15,530 bases of DNA, taken from Oscillospiraceae bacterium (GTDB taxonomy: Bacteria; Bacillota; Clostridia; Oscillospirales; Ruminococcaceae). A program made the position numbers and the translations under genes. Below the pieces are notes generated by a model that ran no database searches, was not told the origin of the DNA, and saw only the letters and a list, made by a program, of their open reading frames with translations. The stretch's first letter is position 1. Each line of letters begins with the position of its first letter. Positions 7,760 through 13,121 of the stretch are shown here, in pieces. The stretch is taken from assembly GCA_902798675.1 (NCBI GenBank), contig CADBXQ010000033.1, forward strand, positions 1-15,530, written 5' to 3'.

Positions 7760-8794
7760 TCATCCTATTGTTTGTTGGCCAAACTGCTCAATTCCCAAAT
7801 ATTCATATGCTTTTGGCGCAACACACCTTCCGCGCGGCGTTCTATATAAAAAGCCCATCTGCATCAAAAACGGTTCATACACATCTTCAATTGTCACTGG
7901 ATCTTCTCCAAGCAAAACCGCGATGGTTTCGAGACCAACCGGGCCGCCGGAATAGTTTTCAATTATTGTTTTTAGCATTTTGACGTCAAGCGGCTCAAGC
8001 CCAATTTCATCGATTCCAAGCCTATTGAGAGCTGTTTGAACGATTTCATAGTCTATCACGTTGTCTCCCAAAACTTGAGCAAAATCTCTCGATCGTTTTA
8101 AAAGCCTGTTTGCTATTCTCGGGGTCCCTCTAGAGCGCTTTGCCAGCTCATATGCTCCATCCGGCTTGCAATCTATTTCAAGCAACTTTGCGCTTCTCAT
8201 AATGATCAATTTAAGCTGATCCGGACTATATAAATCAAGTCGTAAAATAACCCCAAACCTGTCTCTCAGAGGAGATGAAATTTGGCCAGCCCTGGTCGTC
8301 GCTCCGATGAGAGTGAATTTTGGCAGTTCAAGGCGAATCGAGCGAGCAGAAGGCCCCTTTCCAATCATAATGTCTATTGCGCCATCCTCCATCGCCGGAT
8401 ATAAAACCTCTTCAACCTGCCGCGCAAGTCTATGTATTTCATCGATAAACAAAACGTCATTTTCATTAAGATTTGACAAAAGCGCAGCCAAATCCCCGGG
8501 CTTTTCGATTGCTGGGCCGGATGTTATGCGTATATTAACTCCGAGCTCGTTTGATATTATCATTGCCAGAGTCGTCTTGCCAAGGCCAGGAGGACCATAT
8601 AGCAAAACGTGATCCAAAGCGTCTCCCCTCTTTTTGGCCGCTTCTATGTATATTGAAAGATTTTGCTTAACTTTGTCCTGGCCGATATACTCCGCCATGG
8701 TTTTTTGGCGCATTGTGAACTCAAAATCAACGTCTTCCGGCTTAAATTCAGGCTGGGTCAGTCTTCCTTCAAAATCCATATCTTTATCAAACAA
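7760..8794 (-). CDS. ruvB: Holliday junction branch-migration ATPase RuvB
   Basis: RuvB is the hexameric AAA+ motor that, with RuvA, drives Holliday junction migration. The 344 residues show Walker A GPPGLGKTT at about 67 to 75, Walker B VLFIDEIH at 114 to 121, sensor 1 IGATTRAG at about 163 to 170, and the arginine-finger segment PLRDRFG at 175 to 181. A C-terminal winged helix contains the conserved GGPVGLETIA and the final GFLYRTPRGR. The start is a TTG at 8794 with GGAG nine bases upstream; a later ATG at the sixth codon lacks such a site. It follows ruvA after 57 bp. No anomalies are seen. Confidence 0.97.
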   Translation of the reverse strand: MFDKDMDFEGRLTQPEFKPEDVDFEFTMRQKTMAEYIGQDKVKQNLSIYIEAAKKRGDALDHVLLYGPPGLGKTTLAMIISNELGVNIRITSGPAIEKPGDLAALLSNLNENDVLFIDEIHRLARQVEEVLYPAMEDGAIDIMIGKGPSARSIRLELPKFTLIGATTRAGQISSPLRDRFGVILRLDLYSPDQLKLIIMRSAKLLEIDCKPDGAYELAKRSRGTPRIANRLLKRSRDFAQVLGDNVIDYEIVQTALNRLGIDEIGLEPLDVKMLKTIIENYSGGPVGLETIAVLLGEDPVTIEDVYEPFLMQMGFLYRTPRGRCVAPKAYEYLGIEQFGQQTIG

Positions 8795-8851
8795 TTTTAT
8801 TCACTCCAAAATTTAATTATTACTCAAAACGCGAATATGCACACACACACG

Positions 8852-9466
8852 TCACTTTGTCGATAAAACCTTCAGAGCCTCTTTAATCAGTTGGCTTGAG
8901 TTCATCTCCCCAGAAAGCCCCTCAACAGCCCAAGAAGCTTCGTTTTTGCTATATCCCAAAGCAACCAAAGCGCCGATCGCCTCGTCAAAATTGTTTAAAA
9001 TCTCGCCATCCAAAACATTTTTTGCGCCGTGATGATCTTTCTCCACCATATCCCCAATTTTATCTTTGAGCTCTAAAATAATCCTGTTTGCTGTTTTTGC
9101 TCCAACCCCTTTACACTTTGTTAAAGTTTTGCTGTCTCCCGCAAAAATGCAGGCGCTAAGCTGGCTTGGCGACATAACCGACAAAATCGAAAGCGCAAAA
9201 CTTGGCCCAACTCCAGAAACAGAAATCAGCATTTTGAAACATTTTCTCTCTTGCAAATCAAAAAATCCAAAAAGCTCAACCATGTTCTCTCGAGCCACAA
9301 AATGTGTATATAACTTTAGATTTTCACCAATCCCAGGACATTGGCTTGCAGTCAGAGCTGTTGATTTGAGCTCAAAAGCGACCCCATCTGCGCATTCAAT
9401 CGCAAGTTGATATGAACTTTCAATTCGCTCCAAGCAGGCCAACCTGCCTTGTAAACTATATATCAT
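8852..9466 (-). CDS. ruvA: Holliday junction binding protein RuvA
   Basis: The 204-residue protein has the three RuvA domains. An N-terminal OB fold starts MIYSLQGRL. A central domain follows with two helix-hairpin-helix motifs, SVSGVGPSFALSIL at about residue 82 and CKGVGAKTANRIILEL at about 117. The C-terminal three-helix domain (EAIGALVALGYSKNEA and following) binds RuvB. RuvA tetramers hold the four-way junction in a planar form. The ATG at 9466 has AAGGAG six bases upstream and overlaps the ruvC stop as ATGA, so translation is likely coupled. Confidence 0.96.
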   Translation of the reverse strand: MIYSLQGRLACLERIESSYQLAIECADGVAFELKSTALTASQCPGIGENLKLYTHFVARENMVELFGFFDLQERKCFKMLISVSGVGPSFALSILSVMSPSQLSACIFAGDSKTLTKCKGVGAKTANRIILELKDKIGDMVEKDHHGAKNVLDGEILNNFDEAIGALVALGYSKNEASWAVEGLSGEMNSSQLIKEALKVLSTK

Positions 9467-9966
9467 TTTTTCTCCTTAAAAAGTTTTATAAACCGTGATG
9501 AGCAGCTGTGCGCATGCGCAATGGCGATTGCTAGAGCGTCCGCAGTGTCGTCAGGCTTGGGAATTTCTTTGAGCTTTAAAAGCCTTTTTGTCATTTCCAT
9601 AACCTGCTTTTTTTCAGCCCTTCCATATCCCACCACACTTTGTTTAACCTGAATTGGAGTATATTCAAAAACATTCAAATTATTTTGTCTGGCGCATAGC
9701 AAAATGACTCCCCGAGCCTGCGCAACATCAATTCCGGTTGTTTTGTTCTGCGAAAAAAACAGCTTTTCGATTGCCATTTCACTCGGCCTGTAAACCTTTA
9801 AAATTTTTAAAAGCTTTTCATATATCATTCGCAGCCTTGACGGGAAATCAACCCTTGCAGGAGTTGTTATTGCGCCATAGTCAAGCGTTTTAAAGCGCAA
9901 ATTTATATATTCAATAACGCCCCAACCAACAATAGCATACCCAGGATCTATCCCTATTATTGTCAT
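9463..9966 (-). CDS. ruvC: Holliday junction endonuclease RuvC
   Basis: RuvC resolves Holliday junctions by paired incisions. From the ATG at 9966 the protein is 167 residues. The four acidic metal ligands sit where the family has them: Asp7 in IIGIDPG, Glu67 in AIEKLFF, and Asp140 and Asp143 in PDDTADALA, close to the D7, E66, D138 and D141 of E. coli. A longer reading from a TTG 24 bases upstream is possible, but it would put nonconserved residues before the usual start and bury the GGAG site that precedes ATG 9966. It is the first gene of the ruv-glmM-ecf operon, under the promoter at 10000 to 10028. Confidence 0.96.
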   Translation of the reverse strand: MTIIGIDPGYAIVGWGVIEYINLRFKTLDYGAITTPARVDFPSRLRMIYEKLLKILKVYRPSEMAIEKLFFSQNKTTGIDVAQARGVILLCARQNNLNVFEYTPIQVKQSVVGYGRAEKKQVMEMTKRLLKLKEIPKPDDTADALAIAIAHAHSCSSRFIKLFKEKK

Positions 9967-9999
9967 TAAAAAACACTCCAAGCAAAACAAAGATAATTC

Positions 10000-10028
10000 A
10001 TTATATCACAGCAATTAAAATTTATCAA
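10000..10028 (-). promoter_or_regulatory. Promoter of the ruv operon
   Basis: On the minus strand TTGATA and TATAAT are separated by 17 bases, a strong housekeeping-sigma promoter about 35 bp upstream of the ruvC ATG. It is back-to-back with the first array promoter; 28 bp lie between the two -35 boxes. Confidence 0.8.
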
Positions 10029-10056
10029 GAACAAAAAATAAATTTAAAATTTAGTG

Positions 10057-10085
10057 TTGACATTTAATGCAAAATGTGATATCAT
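10057..10085 (+). promoter_or_regulatory. Array promoter P1
   Basis: TTGACA and TATCAT are spaced by 17 bases, a good housekeeping-sigma promoter. Transcription should begin around 10092, at the foot of a hairpin. Confidence 0.8.
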
Positions 10086-10089
10086 AATT

Positions 10090-10118
10090 TTAGGGGTTTT
10101 TTAATAAAAATTCCCAAA
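10090..10118 (+). promoter_or_regulatory. 5'-end hairpin in the P1 leader RNA
   Basis: GGGG at 10093 to 10096 pairs with the TCCC ending at 10115 (one G-T pair), and TTTTT at 10098 to 10102 pairs with AAAAA at 10106 to 10110 around a three-base loop. One T-T mismatch separates the two stems. The same hairpin is at 10484 to 10512 and a sequence-diverged equivalent at 12251 to 12284. Its position at the transcript's 5' end would suit mRNA stabilisation. Confidence 0.5.
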
Positions 10119-10127
10119 TTAAAATTT

Positions 10128-10399
10128 TTGAAAGAAGGTGTAAACAAAATTTAAGCAACGAATTAAGCGATGATGATATTGAAGCTGTTGCAGGAGGCGC
10201 ATGGACAGAAAACCAACTGAAAAAACTCGAAGATTATTGTGAATACGTCAAATGGGCTGATGATGAAAACAGCGGGCGTCGAACTTGTAGCGTTTTAGAG
10301 ATGGCTAATGAATATGACAATCCTGCAGAATTTGTCCAAAATGCTAAAAATAAAATTGCCTGCGATATAATCGAATTCGTAAAAGAAAATTTATGCTAA
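10128..10399 (+). pseudogene. GG-leader peptide gene, array copy 1, no proper start
   Basis: The leader LSNELSDDDIEAVAGG is present from 10151, followed by a core of about 66 residues (AWTENQLKKLEDYCEY...) ending at TAA 10399. No ATG, GTG or TTG precedes the leader in its frame back to a stop at 10091. The TTG at 10128, which is in frame in copy 2, reads into a stop after eight codons here. One extra A in the AAAA run at 10146 to 10149 would restore that frame. Compared with copies 4 to 8, the bases carrying ATG and the first leader codons are missing. The core has WTENQ at its start and PAEFV later, like its siblings, plus four cysteines, more than the other cores. I call it broken as written. 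A deletion, a sequencing error or an atypical start are all possible. Confidence 0.65.
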
Positions 10400-10450
10400 A
10401 ATCCCTTGTAAACATGATTTAAAACATCTACATATTTTTAAAATTTAGTG

Positions 10451-10479
10451 TTGACATTTAATGCAAAATGTGATATCAT
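10451..10479 (+). promoter_or_regulatory. Array promoter P2
   Basis: TTGACA, 17 bases, TATCAT, as in P1. No further promoter is seen until 12221, so copies 2 to 6 probably share this transcript. Confidence 0.8.
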
Positions 10480-10483
10480 AATT

Positions 10484-10512
10484 TTAGGGGTTTTTTAATA
10501 AAAATTCCCAAA
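10484..10512 (+). promoter_or_regulatory. 5'-end hairpin in the P2 leader RNA
   Basis: Same sequence and pairing as the hairpin at 10090 to 10118: a GGGG/TCCC stem, then TTTTT/AAAAA with a three-base loop. Confidence 0.5.
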
Positions 10513-10521
10513 TTAAAATTT

Positions 10522-10815
10522 TTGAAAGAAGGTGTAAACTTAAGCAATGAAGCAGCAGAATCTGTTGCTGGGGGAAATCTATCGGATTGGTCAGAAAATC
10601 AAGCAGAACAATTGGGAATGCTGCTTTTAGAAATGGACGATTGTAGTGAATCTGAGCTGTTCGAATATGCCAAGCAAATAATGAATACCTCTACTCCAGC
10701 AGGATTCCTTAACGACCTGTATGAAATTGGATTATCAGAATACGGTTCAAACCCAATTTCAAAAAAAGATCTCGATGCTAATATGGCTGACCTCAAAAAA
10801 AGATTTTCGTTGTGA
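10522..10815 (+). CDS. GG-leader peptide gene, array copy 2, atypical TTG start
   Basis: The only in-frame start is TTG at 10522, giving 97 residues that begin MKEGVNLSNEAAESVAGG. That TTG has no ribosome-binding site upstream. The AAAGAAGG that serves as the site in other copies lies inside its first codons. Relative to copy 3, 22 bases containing the ATG and the MKDNE codons are missing after GTGT. The leader from NLSNEA to the double glycine is intact. The 79-residue core (NLSDWSENQAEQ...) is acidic. It has WSENQ near its start, TPAGFL in the middle and a charged C-terminal helix with KKRFSL. It would be cleaved after VAGG by a C39-type peptidase if made. Expression is doubtful. Its function is unknown. 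Confidence 0.65.
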   Translation: MKEGVNLSNEAAESVAGGNLSDWSENQAEQLGMLLLEMDDCSESELFEYAKQIMNTSTPAGFLNDLYEIGLSEYGSNPISKKDLDANMADLKKRFSL

Positions 10816-10845
10816 TGGACAACCATAACACAAATCCAAATCAAA

Positions 10846-10896
10846 AACTAAACTTTACATATTTATTTTTAAATTTTTTGAAAGGATGTGTCTAAA
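10846..10896 (+). repeat. Conserved array spacer before copy 3
   Basis: This AT-rich spacer of about 50 bp contains ACATATTTATTTTTAAA, then the ribosome-binding site GAAAGGA, then TGTGTCTAAA up to the ATG. Near-identical spacers precede copies 4, 5, 6 and 8. Confidence 0.8.
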
Positions 10897-11120
10897 ATGA
10901 AAGACAATGAAAAAAACTTAAGCAATGAAGCAGCAGAAAGTGGCCTTGGCAGCCTAAATGGACAGAGGAGCAAAAAAAAGTCATAGCGGACAACTTTAAT
11001 ACTGCCGCTCCAGAGATTATGAAAAAATATAATCCAAAATCATTTTTAAAAGCTATGGAAAAAGACGGTACGTACAGCCAGCAAGAAATAGACCATATGA
11101 AGAATGCGCTGGGGTTGTAG
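10897..11120 (+). pseudogene. GG-leader peptide gene, array copy 3, frameshifted at the GG site
   Basis: The gene starts normally: GAAAGGA ribosome-binding site, ATG, then MKDNEKNLSNEAAES. At the point where VAGG should follow, the sequence jumps to GGCCTTGG and the frame ends at 10986 after 29 residues. In another frame bases up to TAG 11120 encode a typical core, WPWQPKWTEEQKKVIADN onward, with NPKSFL and a C-terminal helix ending NALGL. Restoring a GTTGCTGGAGG-like segment of about 13 bases (inferred from siblings) after GAAAG would rejoin leader and core, so the lesion removes exactly the processing site. It is either a dead member or a sequence error. Confidence 0.75.
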
Positions 11121-11140
11121 TAAAACCTCATAAAATCAAA

Positions 11141-11191
11141 AACTTAATTTTACATATTTATTTTTAAAATTTTTGAAAGGATGTGTCTAAA
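11141..11191 (+). repeat. Conserved array spacer before copy 4
   Basis: Same spacer as at 10846, with TTTTACATATTTATTTTTAA, GAAAGGA and TGTGTCTAAA. Confidence 0.8.
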
Positions 11192-11461
11192 ATGAAAGAC
11201 AAAAAACAAAATTTAAACAATGAGGCAGCAGAAACTGTTGCTGGAGGATGGGATTGGTTTTGGAAACGTAAAAAACCAAAAGATTCAACTTGGTCAGAGT
11301 CACAAAAAGATTATGTTCGTAATAATTTTGGAAGAATGCCAGGTGACGTTGAAGATATATTTTCTAGGGTAAACCCAACAGGGTTTGTAGAACTAGCAGA
11401 TAGCACTGGTCTTTTCACCCAAGATAAACTGAACGAACTTAAAAAAGGTCTCGACCTATAA
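11192..11461 (+). CDS. GG-leader secreted peptide, array copy 4
   Basis: The ATG at 11192 follows GAAAGGA by ten bases. A GTG nine bases further upstream is too close to that site. The 89-residue product has the leader MKDKKQNLNNEAAETVAGG (19 residues). Its core is about 70 residues, starting WDWFWKRKKPK. The aromatic and basic head is followed by STWSESQKDYV, then NPTGFVELADSTGLFTQ and a helical end KLNELKKGLDL. No cysteines are present, so disulfides or lanthionines are unlikely. By eye, the PxxF...A...GxF(T/S) stretch recalls Nif11-type leaders, but here it lies after the GG, not before it. It is probably exported and trimmed at GG. The activity is unknown; bacteriocin-like or effector roles are guesses. 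Confidence 0.82.
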   Translation: MKDKKQNLNNEAAETVAGGWDWFWKRKKPKDSTWSESQKDYVRNNFGRMPGDVEDIFSRVNPTGFVELADSTGLFTQDKLNELKKGLDL

Positions 11462-11486
11462 ACTCTCCCATAACACAAAACCCAAA

Positions 11487-11537
11487 AACTCAACTTTACA
11501 TAGTTATTTTTAAAATTTTTGAGAGGATGTGTCTAAA
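11487..11537 (+). repeat. Conserved array spacer before copy 5
   Basis: Same spacer family, slightly diverged: ACATAGTTATTTTTAAAA and GAGAGGA in place of GAAAGGA. Confidence 0.8.
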
Positions 11538-11804
11538 ATGAAAGACAATAAAAAATTAAGCAATGAATTAAGCAATGAATTAAACAATGATGCATTAGAA
11601 TCTATTGCTGGAGGAGCAAAAAAGGACTGGGGATTTTTCCAGAAAATAAAGCTTAAATCATATATGAAGAAACATGGTTTAACTGGTGATGAGCTTAAAC
11701 GAAAGTTTGAAGACAACATTAACAATTATTCTCCTGCAGAACTTAAAGCGTTTGCGGAAAGAAAGGGTCGTCTTGACGATGAACTAAATAAAATCCTCTC
11801 GTGA
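11538..11804 (+). CDS. GG-leader secreted peptide, array copy 5
   Basis: The 88-residue product has a longer leader of 26 residues, because the LSNE segment is repeated before LNNDALESIAGG. The 62-residue core begins AKKDWGFFQKIKLKSYMKK and ends LDDELNKILS. It is rich in Lys, Glu and Asp, without cysteine, and predicted helical by eye. The core matches copy 7 at 47 of 62 positions, and the bases around and after both stop codons also match, so one arose by duplicating a gene-plus-spacer block. SPAELKAFAERKG corresponds to the PxxF region of the other cores. A GAGAGGA site precedes the ATG. Confidence 0.82.
   Translation: MKDNKKLSNELSNELNNDALESIAGGAKKDWGFFQKIKLKSYMKKHGLTGDELKRKFEDNINNYSPAELKAFAERKGRLDDELNKILS
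11556..11591 (+). repeat. 12-bp tandem repeat inside leader 5
   Basis: TTAAGCAATGAA occurs twice in tandem (11556 and 11568), followed by the related TTAAACAATGAT. It lengthens the leader by whole codons and preserves the frame. Confidence 0.85.
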
Positions 11805-11816
11805 AACAAACCCAAA

Positions 11817-11867
11817 AACTTAATTTTACATATTTATTTTTAAATTTTTTGAAAGGATGTGTCTAAA
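11817..11867 (+). repeat. Conserved array spacer before copy 6
   Basis: AACTTAATTTTACATATTT, then GAAAGGATGTGTCTAAA up to the ATG, nearly identical to the spacers at 10846, 11141 and 12571. Confidence 0.8.
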
Positions 11868-12167
11868 ATGAAAGACAACAATGAATTAAACAACAATGCA
11901 TTAGAATCTGTTGCTGGAGGAAGATGGACTCCCGAAAACCTCTCGACTCTTGGCGATTATCGCGGTTGGGTTCAACAACATGCTCTGAAATTCGACGGCC
12001 CACGACAATTTGTCTTGTCTTTAATGACCAACTGTAAAAAAGGCAACCCTTACTATGACGGATATCGAGTAAAAGTCAGAAATATATGTGACCTTATAGA
12101 AGACTTCCATTTAGAGGGTGATATTTTTGAGGATTTCGTGAAAATGTACGAGTCGCGATTTAAATAA
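11868..12167 (+). CDS. GG-leader secreted peptide, array copy 6
   Basis: The 99-residue product has the shortest leader, MKDNNELNNNALESVAGG. The core of 81 residues starts RWTPENLSTLGDY and ends FVKMYESRFK. It carries WTPEN in the place of the WSEEQ motif, GPRQFV in the PxxF position, an NPYYDGYR turn, and two cysteines (in MTNCKK and RNICDL). It resembles core 1 more than the others (W.EN......DY). It is followed by a promoter-bearing spacer, so it is probably the last gene of the P2 transcript. The function is unknown. Confidence 0.82.
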   Translation: MKDNNELNNNALESVAGGRWTPENLSTLGDYRGWVQQHALKFDGPRQFVLSLMTNCKKGNPYYDGYRVKVRNICDLIEDFHLEGDIFEDFVKMYESRFK

Positions 12168-12220
12168 AAGTCACTAAAATCAAAAAATCCCAAGCATCTA
12201 CATATTTTTAAAATTTAATA

Positions 12221-12249
12221 TTATCATTTAAGTCAAAATATGTTATTAT
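12221..12249 (+). promoter_or_regulatory. Array promoter P3, diverged
   Basis: TTATCA, 17 bases, TATTAT, aligned with P1 and P2 and preceded by the same ACATATTTTTAAAATTTA context. The -35 box is weaker than TTGACA, so expression of copies 7 and 8 may be lower. Confidence 0.6.
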
Positions 12250-12250
12250 A

Positions 12251-12284
12251 AGTTTAGGGACTTTGTTATAAAACCCCCTAAGCT
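12251..12284 (+). promoter_or_regulatory. Diverged 5' UTR hairpin after P3
   Basis: AGTTTAGGG at 12251 pairs with CCCTAAGCT ending at 12284 (nine pairs, one G-T), and TTT at 12262 pairs with AAA at 12271. The pairing is kept although the sequence differs from the hairpins after P1 and P2, which supports a real RNA structure. Confidence 0.5.
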
Positions 12285-12312
12285 TAAAATTTTTAGAAAG
12301 GAGGTGTCTAGA

Positions 12313-12558
12313 ATGAAAGATAACAATCAAAAATTAAACAATGATGCAGCAGAATCTGTTGCTGGTGGGGCAAAAAAGGACTCGGGATTTTTCCAGAAAA
12401 GAAAGCTTAAATCATATATGAAAAAACTTGGTTTGACTGGTGAAGAGCTTGAGGAAAAGTTTAAAAGCAACATTAACGATCTTTCTCCTGTAGAACTTAG
12501 AGCATGTGCGAGAAGAAAAGGCATTCTTGACGATGAATTAAATAAAATCCTCTCGTGA
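12313..12558 (+). CDS. GG-leader secreted peptide, array copy 7
   Basis: The 81-residue product has the leader MKDNNQKLNNDAAESVAGG and a 62-residue core, AKKDSGFFQKRKLKSYMKK to LDDELNKILS, that is paralogous to core 5 (47 of 62 identical). Most changes alter charge or size at exposed-looking positions. The ribosome-binding site AAAGGAGGTG is the strongest in the array. It is the first gene after P3. The leader is closest to those of copies 4 and 8, so leader and core similarities do not track each other completely, as expected if segments recombine. Confidence 0.82.
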   Translation: MKDNNQKLNNDAAESVAGGAKKDSGFFQKRKLKSYMKKLGLTGEELEEKFKSNINDLSPVELRACARRKGILDDELNKILS

Positions 12559-12570
12559 AACAAGCCCAAA

Positions 12571-12623
12571 AACCAAACTTTACATATTTATTTTTAAATT
12601 TTTTTTGAAAGGATGTGTCTAAA
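12571..12623 (+). repeat. Conserved array spacer before copy 8
   Basis: AACCAAACTTTACATATTT, then GAAAGGATGTGTCTAAA up to the ATG; same family as the other four spacers. Confidence 0.8.
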
Positions 12624-13121
12624 ATGAAAGACAACAATAAAAAATTAAACAATGAGGCATTAGAATCTGTTGCTGGAGGGGCATTTAAGGACTGGAGTCC
12701 GGAGCAAAAGGCAGCTTTCAACAATTTTTATGGTAGTAGCATACGTCACGCCACTTGGCTTAGGCGCGAGTATGATCCTGCAGGTGCTGTTAGATTTCTT
12801 CGAGGACAGCTACGAAGGAACACGTGTCGTTTCACTGCTGAAGAAATTGATAAACTCTCTTCAAGATTTAAAGTCCATTATAATGAAGTCGGCGAAAGAG
12901 TTGAAAAATTATCCGAAGAAAACGGGTTTTTTTTACTTCACCAAATCAATTTAAAAATTTATTTTCAATTTTTGCAATATTCTACCCTTTTCTATCCTAA
13001 AGCGATATATAATCATATGAGTCATAAAAAAATTTATTTAGGGAGACTCAAAAATGAATTCAAGAGAAATAAAACACCAAATTGCAATGCTATGCAAGGG
13101 CAACCTAACAAAATATTTTGA
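12624..13121 (+). CDS. GG-leader secreted peptide, array copy 8, probably run-on
   Basis: From ATG 12624 the frame gives 165 residues, nearly twice its siblings. The leader MKDNNKKLNNEALESVAGG and the first core part are typical: AFKDWSPEQKAAFNNFYG, then DPAGAVRFLRG, then RFTAEEIDKLSSRFKV. The expected core end is near that last segment. After SEENGFF the frame continues over a possible terminator (12911 to 12934) and into the promoter and start of the next small gene, giving a low-complexity tail rich in Tyr, Phe and Asn. The tail probably results from loss of the original stop. The head of this core is strongly basic, unlike core 2. Confidence is high for the leader and first 70 core residues, low for the tail. 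Confidence 0.7.
   Translation: MKDNNKKLNNEALESVAGGAFKDWSPEQKAAFNNFYGSSIRHATWLRREYDPAGAVRFLRGQLRRNTCRFTAEEIDKLSSRFKVHYNEVGERVEKLSEENGFFLLHQINLKIYFQFLQYSTLFYPKAIYNHMSHKKIYLGRLKNEFKRNKTPNCNAMQGQPNKIF
12911..12934 (+). terminator. Weak intrinsic terminator at the array end
   Basis: ATCCG and CGGGT form a five-pair stem (one T-G) around AAGAAAA, followed directly by eight T. It lies inside the copy 8 frame, where the array transcript would be expected to end. Confidence 0.4.

Larger units (their letters stand above)
10043..10145 (+). repeat. 103-bp promoter/5' UTR cassette, copy A
   Basis: By direct reading this is identical base for base to 10437 to 10539. It carries a promoter, a 5' hairpin and a ribosome-binding site, and ends in GTGTAAAC just before the leader codons. 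A diverged third version lies at about 12207 to 12312. Confidence 0.92.
10437..10539 (+). repeat. 103-bp promoter/5' UTR cassette, copy B
   Basis: This is identical to 10043 to 10145, displaced by 394 bp. It supplies array copies 2 to 6 with their only evident promoter. Confidence 0.92.

Noticed and set aside
8840..8850. CA dinucleotide run between ruvA and ruvB
   Set aside because: It is only a few units long, has no evident role, and is within the range of chance.
10163..12167. Lanthipeptide precursors
   Set aside because: The cores are nearly free of cysteine (copies 4, 5), and no LanM, LanBC, YcaO or radical SAM gene is in the window.
10043..12623. Regular repeats with unique sequence between them, CRISPR-like at first glance
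   Set aside because: The spacing is about 300 to 400 bp and the repeats are promoters, ribosome-binding sites and leader codons. The unique parts are open reading frames.
12670..12954. Alternative frame overlapping copy 8
   Set aside because: It lacks the leader and ribosome-binding site. The copy 8 frame carries the family leader and core motifs.
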